This document shows, piece after piece, positions 27,805 to 35,922 of a DNA stretch of 64,000 nucleotides. The stretch is taken from assembly GCA_028292625.1 (NCBI GenBank), contig JAQGLY010000008.1, forward strand, positions 62,001 through 126,000, read 5' to 3'. The position numbers and the translations under genes are program-made. The notes beneath the pieces were generated by a model. The model saw only the letters and a program-made list of their open reading frames with translations. It did no database searches and was not told the origin of the DNA. The stretch's first letter is position 1. Each line of letters begins with the position of its first letter. This stretch comes from Herbaspirillum sp. (GTDB lineage Bacteria; Pseudomonadota; Gammaproteobacteria; Burkholderiales; Burkholderiaceae_D).

Positions 27805-28063
27805 CGCACTGAAATTTGACCACTTTAGGCCGTTTTTTGCACAGTAAACTGATCGAACCTGCCTATGCAGACAGACAATCGTCGAGTTCGCTCGACAAGT
27901 ATGCTTTCAAGCTATCTACCTGGCTTAAAGCGGAATCGATCAAATCTCGAAAGCAAAGACGCAGCACCAAACAGATGCATCTGGATCTGTGCGCTTTTTA
28001 GGATATGAAGGGTCTTACGACCGTGTCGCAGCGTTCGCACGACGATGGAAGGTGGATCAATGA
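27801..28063 (+). mobile_element. IS21-type element remnant (istA fragment, frameshifted)
   Basis: The plus strand first reads a stretch around 27803-27826 resembling the outer end of IS21-type elements, then EPAYADRQSSSSLDKYAF, LSTWLKAES, RKQRRSTKQMHLDLCA. After one extra T in a five-T run (27995-27999) it resumes in another frame as GYEGSYDRVAAFARRWK, ending at a stop at 28061-28063. This is the N-terminal and middle part of an IstA transposase (helix-turn-helix flank and the GYxGxYxxVxxFxRxW motif). The DDE core and istB are missing. The element is dead. Confidence 0.65.
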
Positions 28064-28075
28064 GAGAGGGTCAAC

Positions 28076-28094
28076 TCTGCGAGCAAAGGAACAG
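28076..28094 (+). repeat. right copy of the direct repeat bracketing the accessory segment
   Basis: The 19 bases match 18614-18634 in the same orientation with a two-base deletion in the A run. It follows the IS21-type remnant by 12 bases. Confidence 0.4.
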
Positions 28095-28143
28095 TGAGAC
28101 GGAGTATTTTTATAAGTATTTGATTTTTAATGATATCTAATAC

Positions 28144-28758
28144 TTACTTGGGAAGACTGAGCATTCTTTCGACATAACGCGCAATCAAATCGATCTCCAA
28201 ATTCACCCTGCGGCCCACGGCCAGATGCCGCAAGGTAGTCACCTCGATGGTATGCGGAATCAAATTAATCGAAAAACGGCAGCCGTCGGCGACGTCTTCG
28301 ACCCAATTGACGGTCAACGACACGCCGTTGACCACCACCGACCCCTTATAGGCGAGATACTTCGCCAATTCCCGCGGCGCGAGCACCACCAGTTCCCACG
28401 ATTCGCCTATCGGTTCGAATTTCTGCACGGCGCCGATGCCGTCGACATGGCCGGACACCAGATGTCCGCCCAGTCGTTCGGCCAGCGTCAGCGCTTTTTC
28501 CAGATTGACCGGGCCGACGGCGTCCAGTCCGACCGTGCAATCCAGGCTCTCGCGCGATACGTCGACGCTGAAGCCGCTTGCGGTTTTGGCGGTCACGGTC
28601 ATGCAGGCGCCGTTTAAGGCAATCGAGTCCCCCAGCGCGACGTCTTCCAGCGGCAGGCCGCCGGCGTCGATTTCAAGCCGCACACCGGCATCGGCGATGT
28701 CGCCCAACGGTTGGACGGAAGCGATTTTGCCGACTGCGGCGACGATACCTGTAAACAT
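28144..28758 (-). CDS. ribE: riboflavin synthase, alpha subunit
   Basis: A 204-residue enzyme that dismutates two 6,7-dimethyl-8-ribityllumazine molecules to riboflavin. It begins with the invariant MFTGIV and has two lumazine-binding repeats: GDSIALNGACMTVTA (residues ~43-57) with SRESL, and GSVVVNGVSLTVNWV (about 139-153) with INLIPHT. AAGGAC precedes the ATG. It follows ribD at 33 bases on the minus strand; ribBA and ribH are not in the window. Confidence 0.96.
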   Translation of the reverse strand: MFTGIVAAVGKIASVQPLGDIADAGVRLEIDAGGLPLEDVALGDSIALNGACMTVTAKTASGFSVDVSRESLDCTVGLDAVGPVNLEKALTLAERLGGHLVSGHVDGIGAVQKFEPIGESWELVVLAPRELAKYLAYKGSVVVNGVSLTVNWVEDVADGCRFSINLIPHTIEVTTLRHLAVGRRVNLEIDLIARYVERMLSLPK

Positions 28759-28791
28759 GGTGAAGTCCTTAAAAAGTTAAAATCGGGAAAA

Positions 28792-29883
28792 TTAAAACCG
28801 GGCGAGCAGGCGCAGGTCGGGGCCTATGCGCTGTACGTCGTGAAATTGAAGGGCGATTTGCTGATGCAGGCCGGATAGTGCGGGCAGTGCGAACATGTCC
28901 CGCGCGTCGCCGATGATGGATGGCGCCAGATACAGCAACAGTTCATCGACGCAGCCTTCGGCGATCAGCGATGCATTCAGTTTCGCGCCTGCTTCGATAT
29001 GCAGCTCGTTGATCTGGCGTTTGCCGAGTTCGGCGATGACGCCTGGCAGGTCGACTTTGCCGTCCTTGTTCGCCAGCACGATGACTTCGACGCCTTCGGC
29101 TTCCAGCAAGCGGCGTTTGGCGGGGTGGTCGACGGCGGTGAATACCCAGTTGCCGTCGCCGGCCAGTATCAGCGCCTGCGGCGAGATGCTCAACTTGCTG
29201 TCGATGACGATCCGGCGCGGCTGGCGCGGCGTGGCGACGGCTCTGACGTTGAGTTGCGGATTGTCTTGCTGCACGGTGCCGATGCCGGTCAGGATCGCGC
29301 AGGCGCGGGCGCGCCAGGCGTGGCCGTCGTCGCGCGCCGCCTGCGAGGTGATCCACTGGCTGTCGCCGCTGTGCAGCGCGGTTTTGCCGTCCAGGCTGGC
29401 GGCGGTTTTCATGCGTACCCACGGTTTGCCGCGCCGCATGCGCGAGAAAAAGCCGATGTTCATTTCGGTCGCGGCCTCCGCCAGCAGGCCGGTCTCGACC
29501 GCGATGCCGGCGGCGGCCAGCCGCGCCATGCCCTGGCCGCCGACCAGCGGATTGGGATCGGCGACGGCGGCCACGACGCGGCCGGCGCCGGCCGCGATCA
29601 ATGCATCGGCGCAGGGCGGGGTGCGGCCGAAATGGCTGCAAGGCTCCAGCGTGACGTAGAAGGTGGCGTCGCGCACGTCGTGGCCGTGAGCGCGCGCGTC
29701 TTGCAGGGCTTCGATTTCGGCGTGATTGCCGCCCGGCGGCTGCGTATGGCCGCGGCCGATGATGCTGTTGTCCTTGACGATGATGCAGCCGACGCGCGGG
29801 TTCGGGGTGGTGGTGTACAAGCCCAGTTCGGCTTGCTGCAGCGCCAGCGTCATCGCGGCTAGGTCTGTGATCTGATCGGTCAT
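28792..29883 (-). CDS. ribD: bifunctional riboflavin deaminase/reductase
   Basis: A 363-residue two-domain enzyme. The N-terminal deaminase (residues ~5-145) has the zinc motif HAE followed by PCSHFGRTPPC. The C-terminal reductase (about 150-363) has KTAASLDGKTALHSGDSQWI, GIGTVQQDNPQLNVR and ELHIEAGAKLNASLI. It carries out the second and third steps from GTP to riboflavin. The start at 29883 matches the normal N terminus; longer in-frame starts would overlap the fimT gene. Confidence 0.96.
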   Translation of the reverse strand: MTDQITDLAAMTLALQQAELGLYTTTPNPRVGCIIVKDNSIIGRGHTQPPGGNHAEIEALQDARAHGHDVRDATFYVTLEPCSHFGRTPPCADALIAAGAGRVVAAVADPNPLVGGQGMARLAAAGIAVETGLLAEAATEMNIGFFSRMRRGKPWVRMKTAASLDGKTALHSGDSQWITSQAARDDGHAWRARACAILTGIGTVQQDNPQLNVRAVATPRQPRRIVIDSKLSISPQALILAGDGNWVFTAVDHPAKRRLLEAEGVEVIVLANKDGKVDLPGVIAELGKRQINELHIEAGAKLNASLIAEGCVDELLLYLAPSIIGDARDMFALPALSGLHQQIALQFHDVQRIGPDLRLLARF

Positions 29884-29930
29884 GTCGGACGTTTTTTTAT
29901 GAATGGCTGGGTTGTCATGGGCGCCGCGCC

Positions 29931-30464
29931 TTATTTCCATTCGCAATGGAGGCGATCGGTGGCCGGGTTGCAAATGCGGACGCGTCCCCGAGTATTGATA
30001 AAAATGACTCTGGATTCCTGTTTTGTCCGCAAATGCCAATGGCCATTCAGCTTCAGGCGATTGCGGCGGATGCTGCGGCCTCCGCCATTGTAGGCGATAT
30101 AGATTTCGGATGGGTCCGGGATGCGGATGCCGGCAGGCAGAGGTTCGTGCTGCAGCAGGACGCGGTCGCCGTCGCGATAGGGGACGTTGCCGCTGTCGGC
30201 GATGTAGACGCGCCAGCCTTGCGCCCAGTCCTTGTCGTCCAGCGGGGCCATTTGGACGATGCGGTTGCGTTGCACCGCTTCCGCGCGGGTCAGCTGGATG
30301 GCGTAGAAAAAGGCATTGGTCGCGGTCAACAGTTGCCGGCGCAGCATCGATTGCCGGAAATGCGGCAGGGCCAGCGTCAATGCGATGCCGGCGATGGCGA
30401 GTACGACCATCAGTTCGATCAGCGTGAATCCCCGGCCATGCCGGCAACGAAAAGGATGGCGCAT
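29931..30464 (-). CDS. fimT: minor type IV pseudopilin, FimT/GspH type
   Basis: A 177-residue prepilin with a short basic leader and the type III cleavage site before FTLIELMVVLAIAGIALTLA, followed by a GspH/FimT-like domain (TATNAFFYAIQLTRAEAVQRN at residues ~43-63, and a C-terminal NTRGRVRICNPATD). It is the last gene of the pilVWX-pilE-fimT run and starts 5 bases after the pilE stop. Minor pilins prime pilus assembly and DNA uptake or adhesion. Confidence 0.88.
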   Translation of the reverse strand: MRHPFRCRHGRGFTLIELMVVLAIAGIALTLALPHFRQSMLRRQLLTATNAFFYAIQLTRAEAVQRNRIVQMAPLDDKDWAQGWRVYIADSGNVPYRDGDRVLLQHEPLPAGIRIPDPSEIYIAYNGGGRSIRRNRLKLNGHWHLRTKQESRVIFINTRGRVRICNPATDRLHCEWK

Positions 30465-30469
30465 CCCGC

Positions 30470-30937
30470 TCACCAGCAGCCCGCCGGGCTGTCCGCGCCG
30501 GTCTTGCCCGCGGCGCCCTGGCTGCCGTCGCTGCCGAGCGTGAGGACGCCGCAATGCGGGTCGCCGAAGCCGGGCGCGGGAACGGCGCGCAACAGGATGC
30601 ACTCTTGCGCATCGCCGTGCTGCGGACAGAACGATGCTTCCAGGCGATACGCGCTGGCCCGTTCCGTTGCGCCGGAGTGGCGGCGGAACGGCGCCGCGGC
30701 GTCGCCGGCGGAAAAGCGCAGGTAGCGGCGATGCAGTGAGTAGTGGCGTTCCTGCTGTTGCATCAGTTGCATCAAGGCCGCTCTTCCCTCGGCGCGCGCG
30801 GTTTTCAGTCTGACCTCCCGATACGATGGATAGGCGAAGACGGACAGCATGCTGACGATCAACAGCGCGAGCATGATTTCGATCAGCGTGAACGCGGATT
30901 GCGGCCGCGGGAACCGATGGCGGCGAACCGGCTTCAT
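30470..30937 (-). CDS. pilE: type IV pilin-like protein, PilE type
   Basis: A 155-residue prepilin: leader with basic residues, cleavage before FTLIEIMLALLIVSMLSVFA, then AYPSYREVRLKTARAEGRAA and LMQQQERHYSLHRRYL, which is the minor-pilin PilE pattern. Cysteines near the C terminus (SFCPQ, ECILL, PHCGV, AGCW) can close the D-loop. Its start overlaps the pilX stop (ATGA). Confidence 0.86.
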   Translation of the reverse strand: MKPVRRHRFPRPQSAFTLIEIMLALLIVSMLSVFAYPSYREVRLKTARAEGRAALMQLMQQQERHYSLHRRYLRFSAGDAAAPFRRHSGATERASAYRLEASFCPQHGDAQECILLRAVPAPGFGDPHCGVLTLGSDGSQGAAGKTGADSPAGCW

Positions 30938-31434
30938 TCAGGCTCCGATGCGCTTATTTCACGCCAGCTCAGCCGCCCGGATCGCGCGGCGCCTGATTGC
31001 GGCGCTCTGCGGTAAATGCTTTGCAGCAATACGCGCGTGTTTTCCCCCGGGCCGAAGCCCACGGCGCTGATTCGGAACAGCCGGCTGTCGTCCTCGGTCC
31101 GCGGCAGTATTTCGATGCGATAACGGGGGCGATGCGCCGGCAGAATACCTACGCCGGTCTGCATCGTGCGGCCGCTGTATTTGCCGTAAGCGATGTCGCC
31201 GATGCCGGCATCGATACCGGCGTCCGTAGCGCCGATCGTGTATTCGGCATCGGCCAGCGCCGCCTCGGCCGCTTGCCAGGCGATTTGGCGGTCGCGCTGA
31301 TGACGCCCCATTTTCTGGCTCAACAGACTGATGCGCATCGCGCCGAGACCCAGCATCAGCAGCACGATCAGCATCAGCAATGCAATGACCAGCGCGGCGC
31401 CCTGTTGCCGTCGATATCGCCATTTCGCTCGCAT
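30934..31434 (-). CDS. pilX: minor pilin assembly protein PilX
   Basis: A 166-residue protein with the atypical pilin-like N terminus QGAALVIALLMLIVLLMLGL, followed by RQIAWQAAEAALADAEY, the PilX-N signature. Unlike canonical prepilins it has no FTLIE motif, as expected for PilX/GspK-like subunits. The start at 31434 is chosen for this N terminus. It is followed directly by pilE and preceded by pilW. Confidence 0.85.
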   Translation of the reverse strand: MRAKWRYRRQQGAALVIALLMLIVLLMLGLGAMRISLLSQKMGRHQRDRQIAWQAAEAALADAEYTIGATDAGIDAGIGDIAYGKYSGRTMQTGVGILPAHRPRYRIEILPRTEDDSRLFRISAVGFGPGENTRVLLQSIYRRAPQSGAARSGRLSWREISASEPE

Positions 31435-31436
31435 GC

Positions 31437-32381
31437 CTATTCCCCGCCGATCCGGTTGTGCAGCATCACCATGCCGTGGAATATGCGGCGCGTGCGGTGG
31501 CGATCGAATGGACGCAGACGGCCGATGTCCAGCCGCACGCCGGGATCGCTGGCGGCGTGGAGCGCGCTGTACGCTGCGCCGAACAGATGATGGATGGCGG
31601 TGCCGTCCGACGCGGCCGCAGTCGTCAAATTCCCCCGCACCGACAACGCGATGTGCACCGCAACGACTTTGGACCAATGGCTGACCGGGGAAGGGCGGCC
31701 GCGGTCCATCGCATCGATGGCCGTGGCGTTCAGAAACGATTCAGGCAAGCCGTCGCCGTTCAGATCGACGCCGTACAGGAATTGCATGGCCTCCACGCCG
31801 CGGACGATGGCGTCGGCGTTGAATTCATCTTTCCGGTTTCGATATTTGCAAAATAATTCCGGCTCGCCGCCAGCGCCGGGCGCGATGTAAAAAATGCTCC
31901 AGTTATAAGCGCGATCGGCATTGTCGACGGTGAGCGGCAAGACCGGGCTATGGCTGGCCGCTCCGGCGCAGTTGCGCATATCGCCGTCGATCGCGCCGGC
32001 AGCGTCGGTAGCCATGAAGCGCGTGACCAGCACGTCGCTGCCGTTGATGCCCGGGCCCTGCCGGGAATCGAATGTTGCGCTCTTCGCCTTCAATACGAGA
32101 TCGTCGATGCCGAACAATGGTTTGCCGGGCAGCGGCGTGAAGCGGTCTTGGCTACGGTCCGCATAAGCCGCCTGCCGGATCGCCGCGCCGAGCGCGGCCA
32201 GCGCGAAGGCGCCGGCGTCGTCGATTCTTGCGCTGTCGTCGATCGCCAGATAGGCCTGCTGCGCCGACAGCAGCAAAGAGCTGGCGGCAAGAATGACGAT
32301 CATCCCCAGCGCCAGCGAAATCATGCATTCGATCAGCGTCAGTCCGCGTTGGCGGGCATTGATTCTGATTCGGCGCTTCAT
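31437..32381 (-). CDS. pilW: minor pilin PilW
   Basis: A 314-residue prepilin with cleavage before LTLIECMISLALGMIVILAA. The rest fits PilW: LSAQQAYLAIDDSARIDDAG, RQAAYADRSQ and a C-terminal MQFLYGVDLNGDGLPESFLN segment, here a PilW-type GVD(x)NGDG loop. Start overlaps the pilV stop. It forms part of the initiating tip complex. Confidence 0.88.
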   Translation of the reverse strand: MKRRIRINARQRGLTLIECMISLALGMIVILAASSLLLSAQQAYLAIDDSARIDDAGAFALAALGAAIRQAAYADRSQDRFTPLPGKPLFGIDDLVLKAKSATFDSRQGPGINGSDVLVTRFMATDAAGAIDGDMRNCAGAASHSPVLPLTVDNADRAYNWSIFYIAPGAGGEPELFCKYRNRKDEFNADAIVRGVEAMQFLYGVDLNGDGLPESFLNATAIDAMDRGRPSPVSHWSKVVAVHIALSVRGNLTTAAASDGTAIHHLFGAAYSALHAASDPGVRLDIGRLRPFDRHRTRRIFHGMVMLHNRIGGE

Positions 32382-32944
32382 GCCGCCGGCTCGCCGATAT
32401 CGAGCACCAGTTGCGGCGCATCCTGCCCGTGCCGACCAGCCGGACGGCCGTTATTGGCGGGCATGGCGCGCCAGCCGAGTTTGATGACGATCCCCGCGTT
32501 TGCGCCGCCGCTGCATTGCCAGGCAGCTGCATCGGCGCCGGTATTCCACGGCGCGGCGTCGCGGCAAATGCTGACCCGCGCGGCGGGCAGCGCGCCTTGC
32601 ACCGCAGCGATCCATTGCGCTACGCCGAACGCGCGCAGGGCCGAGGGATCGCACGATGCGCCGCCGAAGCAGTTGCCACCGGCGGCGATGGCGTCGCCGG
32701 TGCGATATTCGAACAGGAAAGGATGATCGCCGGCGCTGGCGCGCCAGCTGCGGATCATGCCGGCCATATCCGCAGCTAACTGCGTCGCGGCGGTCTGATA
32801 AGCGTTTTGTTGCTGCGCGCGCACGGTGGTCAGATGCATGCGCATGACGCCGGTCAGCGCGACGGCGAGCACGAATACCGCCATCAACACTTCGATCAGC
32901 GTGAAGCCGCTTGCAGCGGCGTGAAACGGATGGTGAGAATGCAT
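32378..32944 (-). CDS. pilV: minor pilin PilV
   Basis: A 188-residue prepilin with cleavage before FTLIEVLMAVFVLAVALTGV followed by QQNAYQTAATQLAADMAGMI, the PilV-family helix. Two cysteine pairs (NCFGGASC; SICR...QCSGG) could stabilise the head domain. It is the first gene of the minor-pilin operon; no fimU/pilY1 homologue is seen on either side. Confidence 0.88.
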   Translation of the reverse strand: MHSHHPFHAAASGFTLIEVLMAVFVLAVALTGVMRMHLTTVRAQQQNAYQTAATQLAADMAGMIRSWRASAGDHPFLFEYRTGDAIAAGGNCFGGASCDPSALRAFGVAQWIAAVQGALPAARVSICRDAAPWNTGADAAAWQCSGGANAGIVIKLGWRAMPANNGRPAGRHGQDAPQLVLDIGEPAA

Positions 32945-33148
32945 GCGTCGATGACCCGGCCGTCAATCCCGGACCATGCCGGGATCGGTTTAAATGCGGC
33001 GGGCGATCGATGGTTTCTGTCGGTGGAAAAAACCTTGTGCTGGCTACGAAATGCAGATCATCTGGCATCGCCGGCGACGCGTCAACACGTAGCCGGCAGG
33101 GACATTGCGGATGCGGCGCAATCGAGCCGGTCTTGCCGATTCAAGTTT

Positions 33149-34081
33149 TTATTGGACCGTATTCTGCCGCCGATATTCCGCGCGTTTCATATCGACATAG
33201 GCGCCGCGGTCGAGTTCGTGCAGTTGCCGCGCATAGCGTTCGGTGGCGTCGAACCAGCTTTGGATGCGTTGTTCGAATTGAGCCGACGGCGGCGCATTGA
33301 CCGCGCTCAGATAGGAATCGATCGCAAGGTAATAGCGCATCGTGTTGCGTTCGACCACGCCGCGCACGCCGTCGACGTAGTCCGATTTGCCGTCGGCGCC
33401 GTTGCGGCGGGTGAATCCGACTTTGTCGTTGCCTATGGTCGCCAGATAGGCTTTCATCGCCAGCTTGCCGGCCAGGCCGTAAGTATATGAATAGTTCAGA
33501 TGCAGAAAAGTATGCGTTGGATCGACCGCGACCGCCTCCAGATGAATGCGGTAGTCGCTGGTGTTGAGCGGGCCTTTGGCGGCGCTCAACGCCACCGCAA
33601 AGTAGTCGGACGCGCTGGCCTCGGCGCGGTATTTGAACGCGACCTCGTAGGTATCGGGCAGCGCCTGCTGACTTTTCTTGCCCAGATTGACGAGGATGGT
33701 CGGCGCGGCCGTATCGGCGTCGGGTTTGCAGTATTTGATGTTCAAATGCAGGATCAGGACGTCGCACCAGTGTTTTGGATTGTTCAGCGCCGTATCGACG
33801 GTGGCGAATGGATAGTTGACGGTGGCGTAGATATCGCCGCGCAGACTGTCCGGCGTTTCTTCCGATTCGAGATACAGAGGACGGTGAAACTGATTGCTTT
33901 CCAGTTTGCCGCTCAGCGCCGCATATCTGGCGCGCAGCATCTCCGGCGGACTGCCTTGCGCGCTGGCCGTCGAGCAGACGCCGGCCAGCGCCACGGCCGT
34001 GCAGATCGCTATCGCCAGCCATTTGCGCCATTGGACCGCAACGAGGGTTTTGTTGCTGGGATGGGAGAGGGTGTTAACCAT
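33149..34081 (-). CDS. secreted protein of unknown function
   Basis: A 310-residue protein with a signal peptide (WRKWLAIAICTAVALAGVCS, cleavage near ASA-QG). The start at 34081 follows AAAGGA by ten bases; a longer start 12 codons upstream is possible. The mature part has no motif I recognise: HWCDVLILHLNIKYCK contains two Cys, and FLHLNYSYTYGLAGKLAMKA suggests beta-strands, compatible with a lipid-binding or outer-membrane-associated fold. It is next to a phospholipase D-type lipoprotein on the same strand, but the function is unknown. Confidence 0.75.
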   Translation of the reverse strand: MVNTLSHPSNKTLVAVQWRKWLAIAICTAVALAGVCSTASAQGSPPEMLRARYAALSGKLESNQFHRPLYLESEETPDSLRGDIYATVNYPFATVDTALNNPKHWCDVLILHLNIKYCKPDADTAAPTILVNLGKKSQQALPDTYEVAFKYRAEASASDYFAVALSAAKGPLNTSDYRIHLEAVAVDPTHTFLHLNYSYTYGLAGKLAMKAYLATIGNDKVGFTRRNGADGKSDYVDGVRGVVERNTMRYYLAIDSYLSAVNAPPSAQFEQRIQSWFDATERYARQLHELDRGAYVDMKRAEYRRQNTVQ

Positions 34082-34212
34082 GAGCCGGATTCCTTTGTGC
34101 AGGGTGGGGGAGCGCATGTCCGATTGACCGCCATTCGTCCGCGTGCGTTCAAGCAGATCGCGGACGCTAACAGGCGGTTACAAGCCGCCCGTCGGGCCGG
34201 CTCCGGTGAGGG

Positions 34213-35619
34213 TTAAAGCAGCCGCGCCCACAGGCGCGCGCCGAATTCCTTCAGGCGGCTGCCGATCGGACGCTTATGCCATTTCTCAAGCGTCATCTCA
34301 TCGGATACCTTCAGGTCCTGGTTGAACATATTCTGCATTTGCGTGCCGAATGCCGACCCCAGCACGACGGCGTCGATTTCCTGGTTGAGGGTGAAGCTGC
34401 GCCAATCCAGATTGGTGGAGCCGATGGTGGACCAGACGCCGTCGATGACGGCGGTCTTGGCGTGCAGCAAGGCTTGCTGCCGCTCGTAAATCTTGACGCC
34501 GGCCTCCAGCAGTTCTTCATAGAAGGAACGGGACGTATAGTAGACCAGCGCCGAGTCGCTTTTGCCCGGCAGCAGCAGGCGCACATCGACGCCGCGCGCC
34601 ACGGCGTCCTTCAACGCGGTCAGCATTTGCGGATCCGGAACGAAGTAGGCATTGGTTAAATACACCTGGCTTTGCGCGCTGTTGATCGCCGACAGCAGCG
34701 TCACGTAGATCAGGCTGTACGGCTGATCCGGCGCACTGCCGATGGCGCGTACGATGTCATCGCCGGCCGGCGCGATCGCCGGATAATAGTTTCGCGCGGC
34801 GAGCGGATCGCCCTTTTGCTGTTTCCAGTCATTCAGGAACAGGGTCTGAAAATCGGCGGCCACCGGTCCTTCGATGCGGATATGGGTGTCGCGCCACGGC
34901 TCCTCGCTCTTGCCTGGCGTGGGCGGTTTTTTGGTTTTGCGGCTGAACGAGGAACCGCTGGAGTAGACACTGCTGATATTGATGCCGCCGACAAAGGCTA
35001 CGCGGCCGTCGACCACCAGCAGTTTGCGGTGGTTGCGCTGATTGATGTCCCAGCCTTTGCGCAACGCCAGCGGGTTGACCGGATTGTATTCCAGCACGTT
35101 GATGCCGGCGTCTTTCAGGCGCTGGAAGAATTCCCTCGGTGTGCCGATGGAGCCGACCGAGTCGTACATGAAGTTGACTTGCACCCCGGCTTTTTGCTTG
35201 GCGATCAGCGCATCGGAAAAGCGGCGCCCCATGTCATCGTCTTCGATGATATAGGTGTCCATATCGATGTTGTCCTTGGCCTGTGCGATGGCGGCGAACA
35301 TCGCGTCATAGGTGCTGGGGCCGTCCATCAGCAGCGTGGCCTTGTTGCCGACCACCAGCCCGCTGCCCATGATCGACTGTTCCAGCGCCAGATGCTGTTC
35401 GAAGATGCCGGTTGGCTTGCCGCCGTTTTCCAGCCTGGTCAGGATCGCTTTGCTCTGCTGCGGCGACAGCGGCCCGCGCGCGCCTTCCAGCCGCACCGGC
35501 GCATGCTTGTTCAAGGCCATTTCCGGCGTCAGCACCGGCAACGAGCTGCAGCCGGCCGGTCCCAGCAATCCGGTCAGAACCAGGCCGATGACGGCGAGAC
35601 GGTGCAGGAAGGCGGTCAT
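34213..35619 (-). CDS. phospholipase D/cardiolipin synthase-like lipoprotein
   Basis: A 468-residue protein with two HKD motifs: HRKLLVVDGRVAFVGG (residues ~190-205) and HAKTAVIDGVWSTIGSTN (about 400). Both include the downstream Gly-Gly or Gly-Ser that completes the PLD active site. The N terminus VIGLVLTGLLGPAGC looks like a lipoprotein signal with Cys near residue 23, so it would be membrane anchored on the periplasmic side, unlike ClsA with its two transmembrane helices. Family members make cardiolipin or other phosphatidyl-transfer products. The start at 35619 is chosen for this signal. Confidence 0.86.
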   Translation of the reverse strand: MTAFLHRLAVIGLVLTGLLGPAGCSSLPVLTPEMALNKHAPVRLEGARGPLSPQQSKAILTRLENGGKPTGIFEQHLALEQSIMGSGLVVGNKATLLMDGPSTYDAMFAAIAQAKDNIDMDTYIIEDDDMGRRFSDALIAKQKAGVQVNFMYDSVGSIGTPREFFQRLKDAGINVLEYNPVNPLALRKGWDINQRNHRKLLVVDGRVAFVGGINISSVYSSGSSFSRKTKKPPTPGKSEEPWRDTHIRIEGPVAADFQTLFLNDWKQQKGDPLAARNYYPAIAPAGDDIVRAIGSAPDQPYSLIYVTLLSAINSAQSQVYLTNAYFVPDPQMLTALKDAVARGVDVRLLLPGKSDSALVYYTSRSFYEELLEAGVKIYERQQALLHAKTAVIDGVWSTIGSTNLDWRSFTLNQEIDAVVLGSAFGTQMQNMFNQDLKVSDEMTLEKWHKRPIGSRLKEFGARLWARLL

Positions 35620-35633
35620 GATATTGGGCTGGT

Positions 35634-35855
35634 TCACTCGGACGCCAGCACGCGGATGCGCACGTCGCCTATTGCGACTACTTGTCCGGCGGTGATTTTG
35701 CATGTTTTGCGCAGCTCCTGGCGGCCATCGACTTTGACGTTGCCGGCGGCAACCAGCATTTTTCCGGCGCCGCCGCTGTCGCACAGCCCGACCAGCTTCA
35801 GCAGTTGATTCAGTTCGACATAGGCGTCGTTCAATTCAAATTCCAGTTGTTGCAT
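35634..35855 (-). CDS. small S4-domain RNA-binding protein (YbcJ-like)
   Basis: A 73-residue protein formed almost wholly by an S4 domain: VELNQLLKLVGLCDSGGAGK, then VAAGNVKVDGRQELRKTCKI and GQVVAIGDV. Similar stand-alone proteins (YbcJ) bind RNA, possibly in ribosome assembly. It precedes the phospholipase-like gene by 14 bases. Confidence 0.9.
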   Translation of the reverse strand: MQQLEFELNDAYVELNQLLKLVGLCDSGGAGKMLVAAGNVKVDGRQELRKTCKITAGQVVAIGDVRIRVLASE

Positions 35856-35922
35856 GATGGTTCCGAAAATAGTGGGCGATCAGGGGGGGCGCGGCATATT
35901 GCATAGGCCGCATGGTAAGCGT

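Noticed and set aside
28114..28145. AAGTATT/AATACTT inverted repeat at the end of ribE
   Set aside because: A/T-only weak arms with a long loop; likely chance in an AT-rich gap.
28144..29883. FMN riboswitch upstream of the rib genes
   Set aside because: No RFN-like conserved core was seen before ribD; the genes follow fimT by 47 bases.
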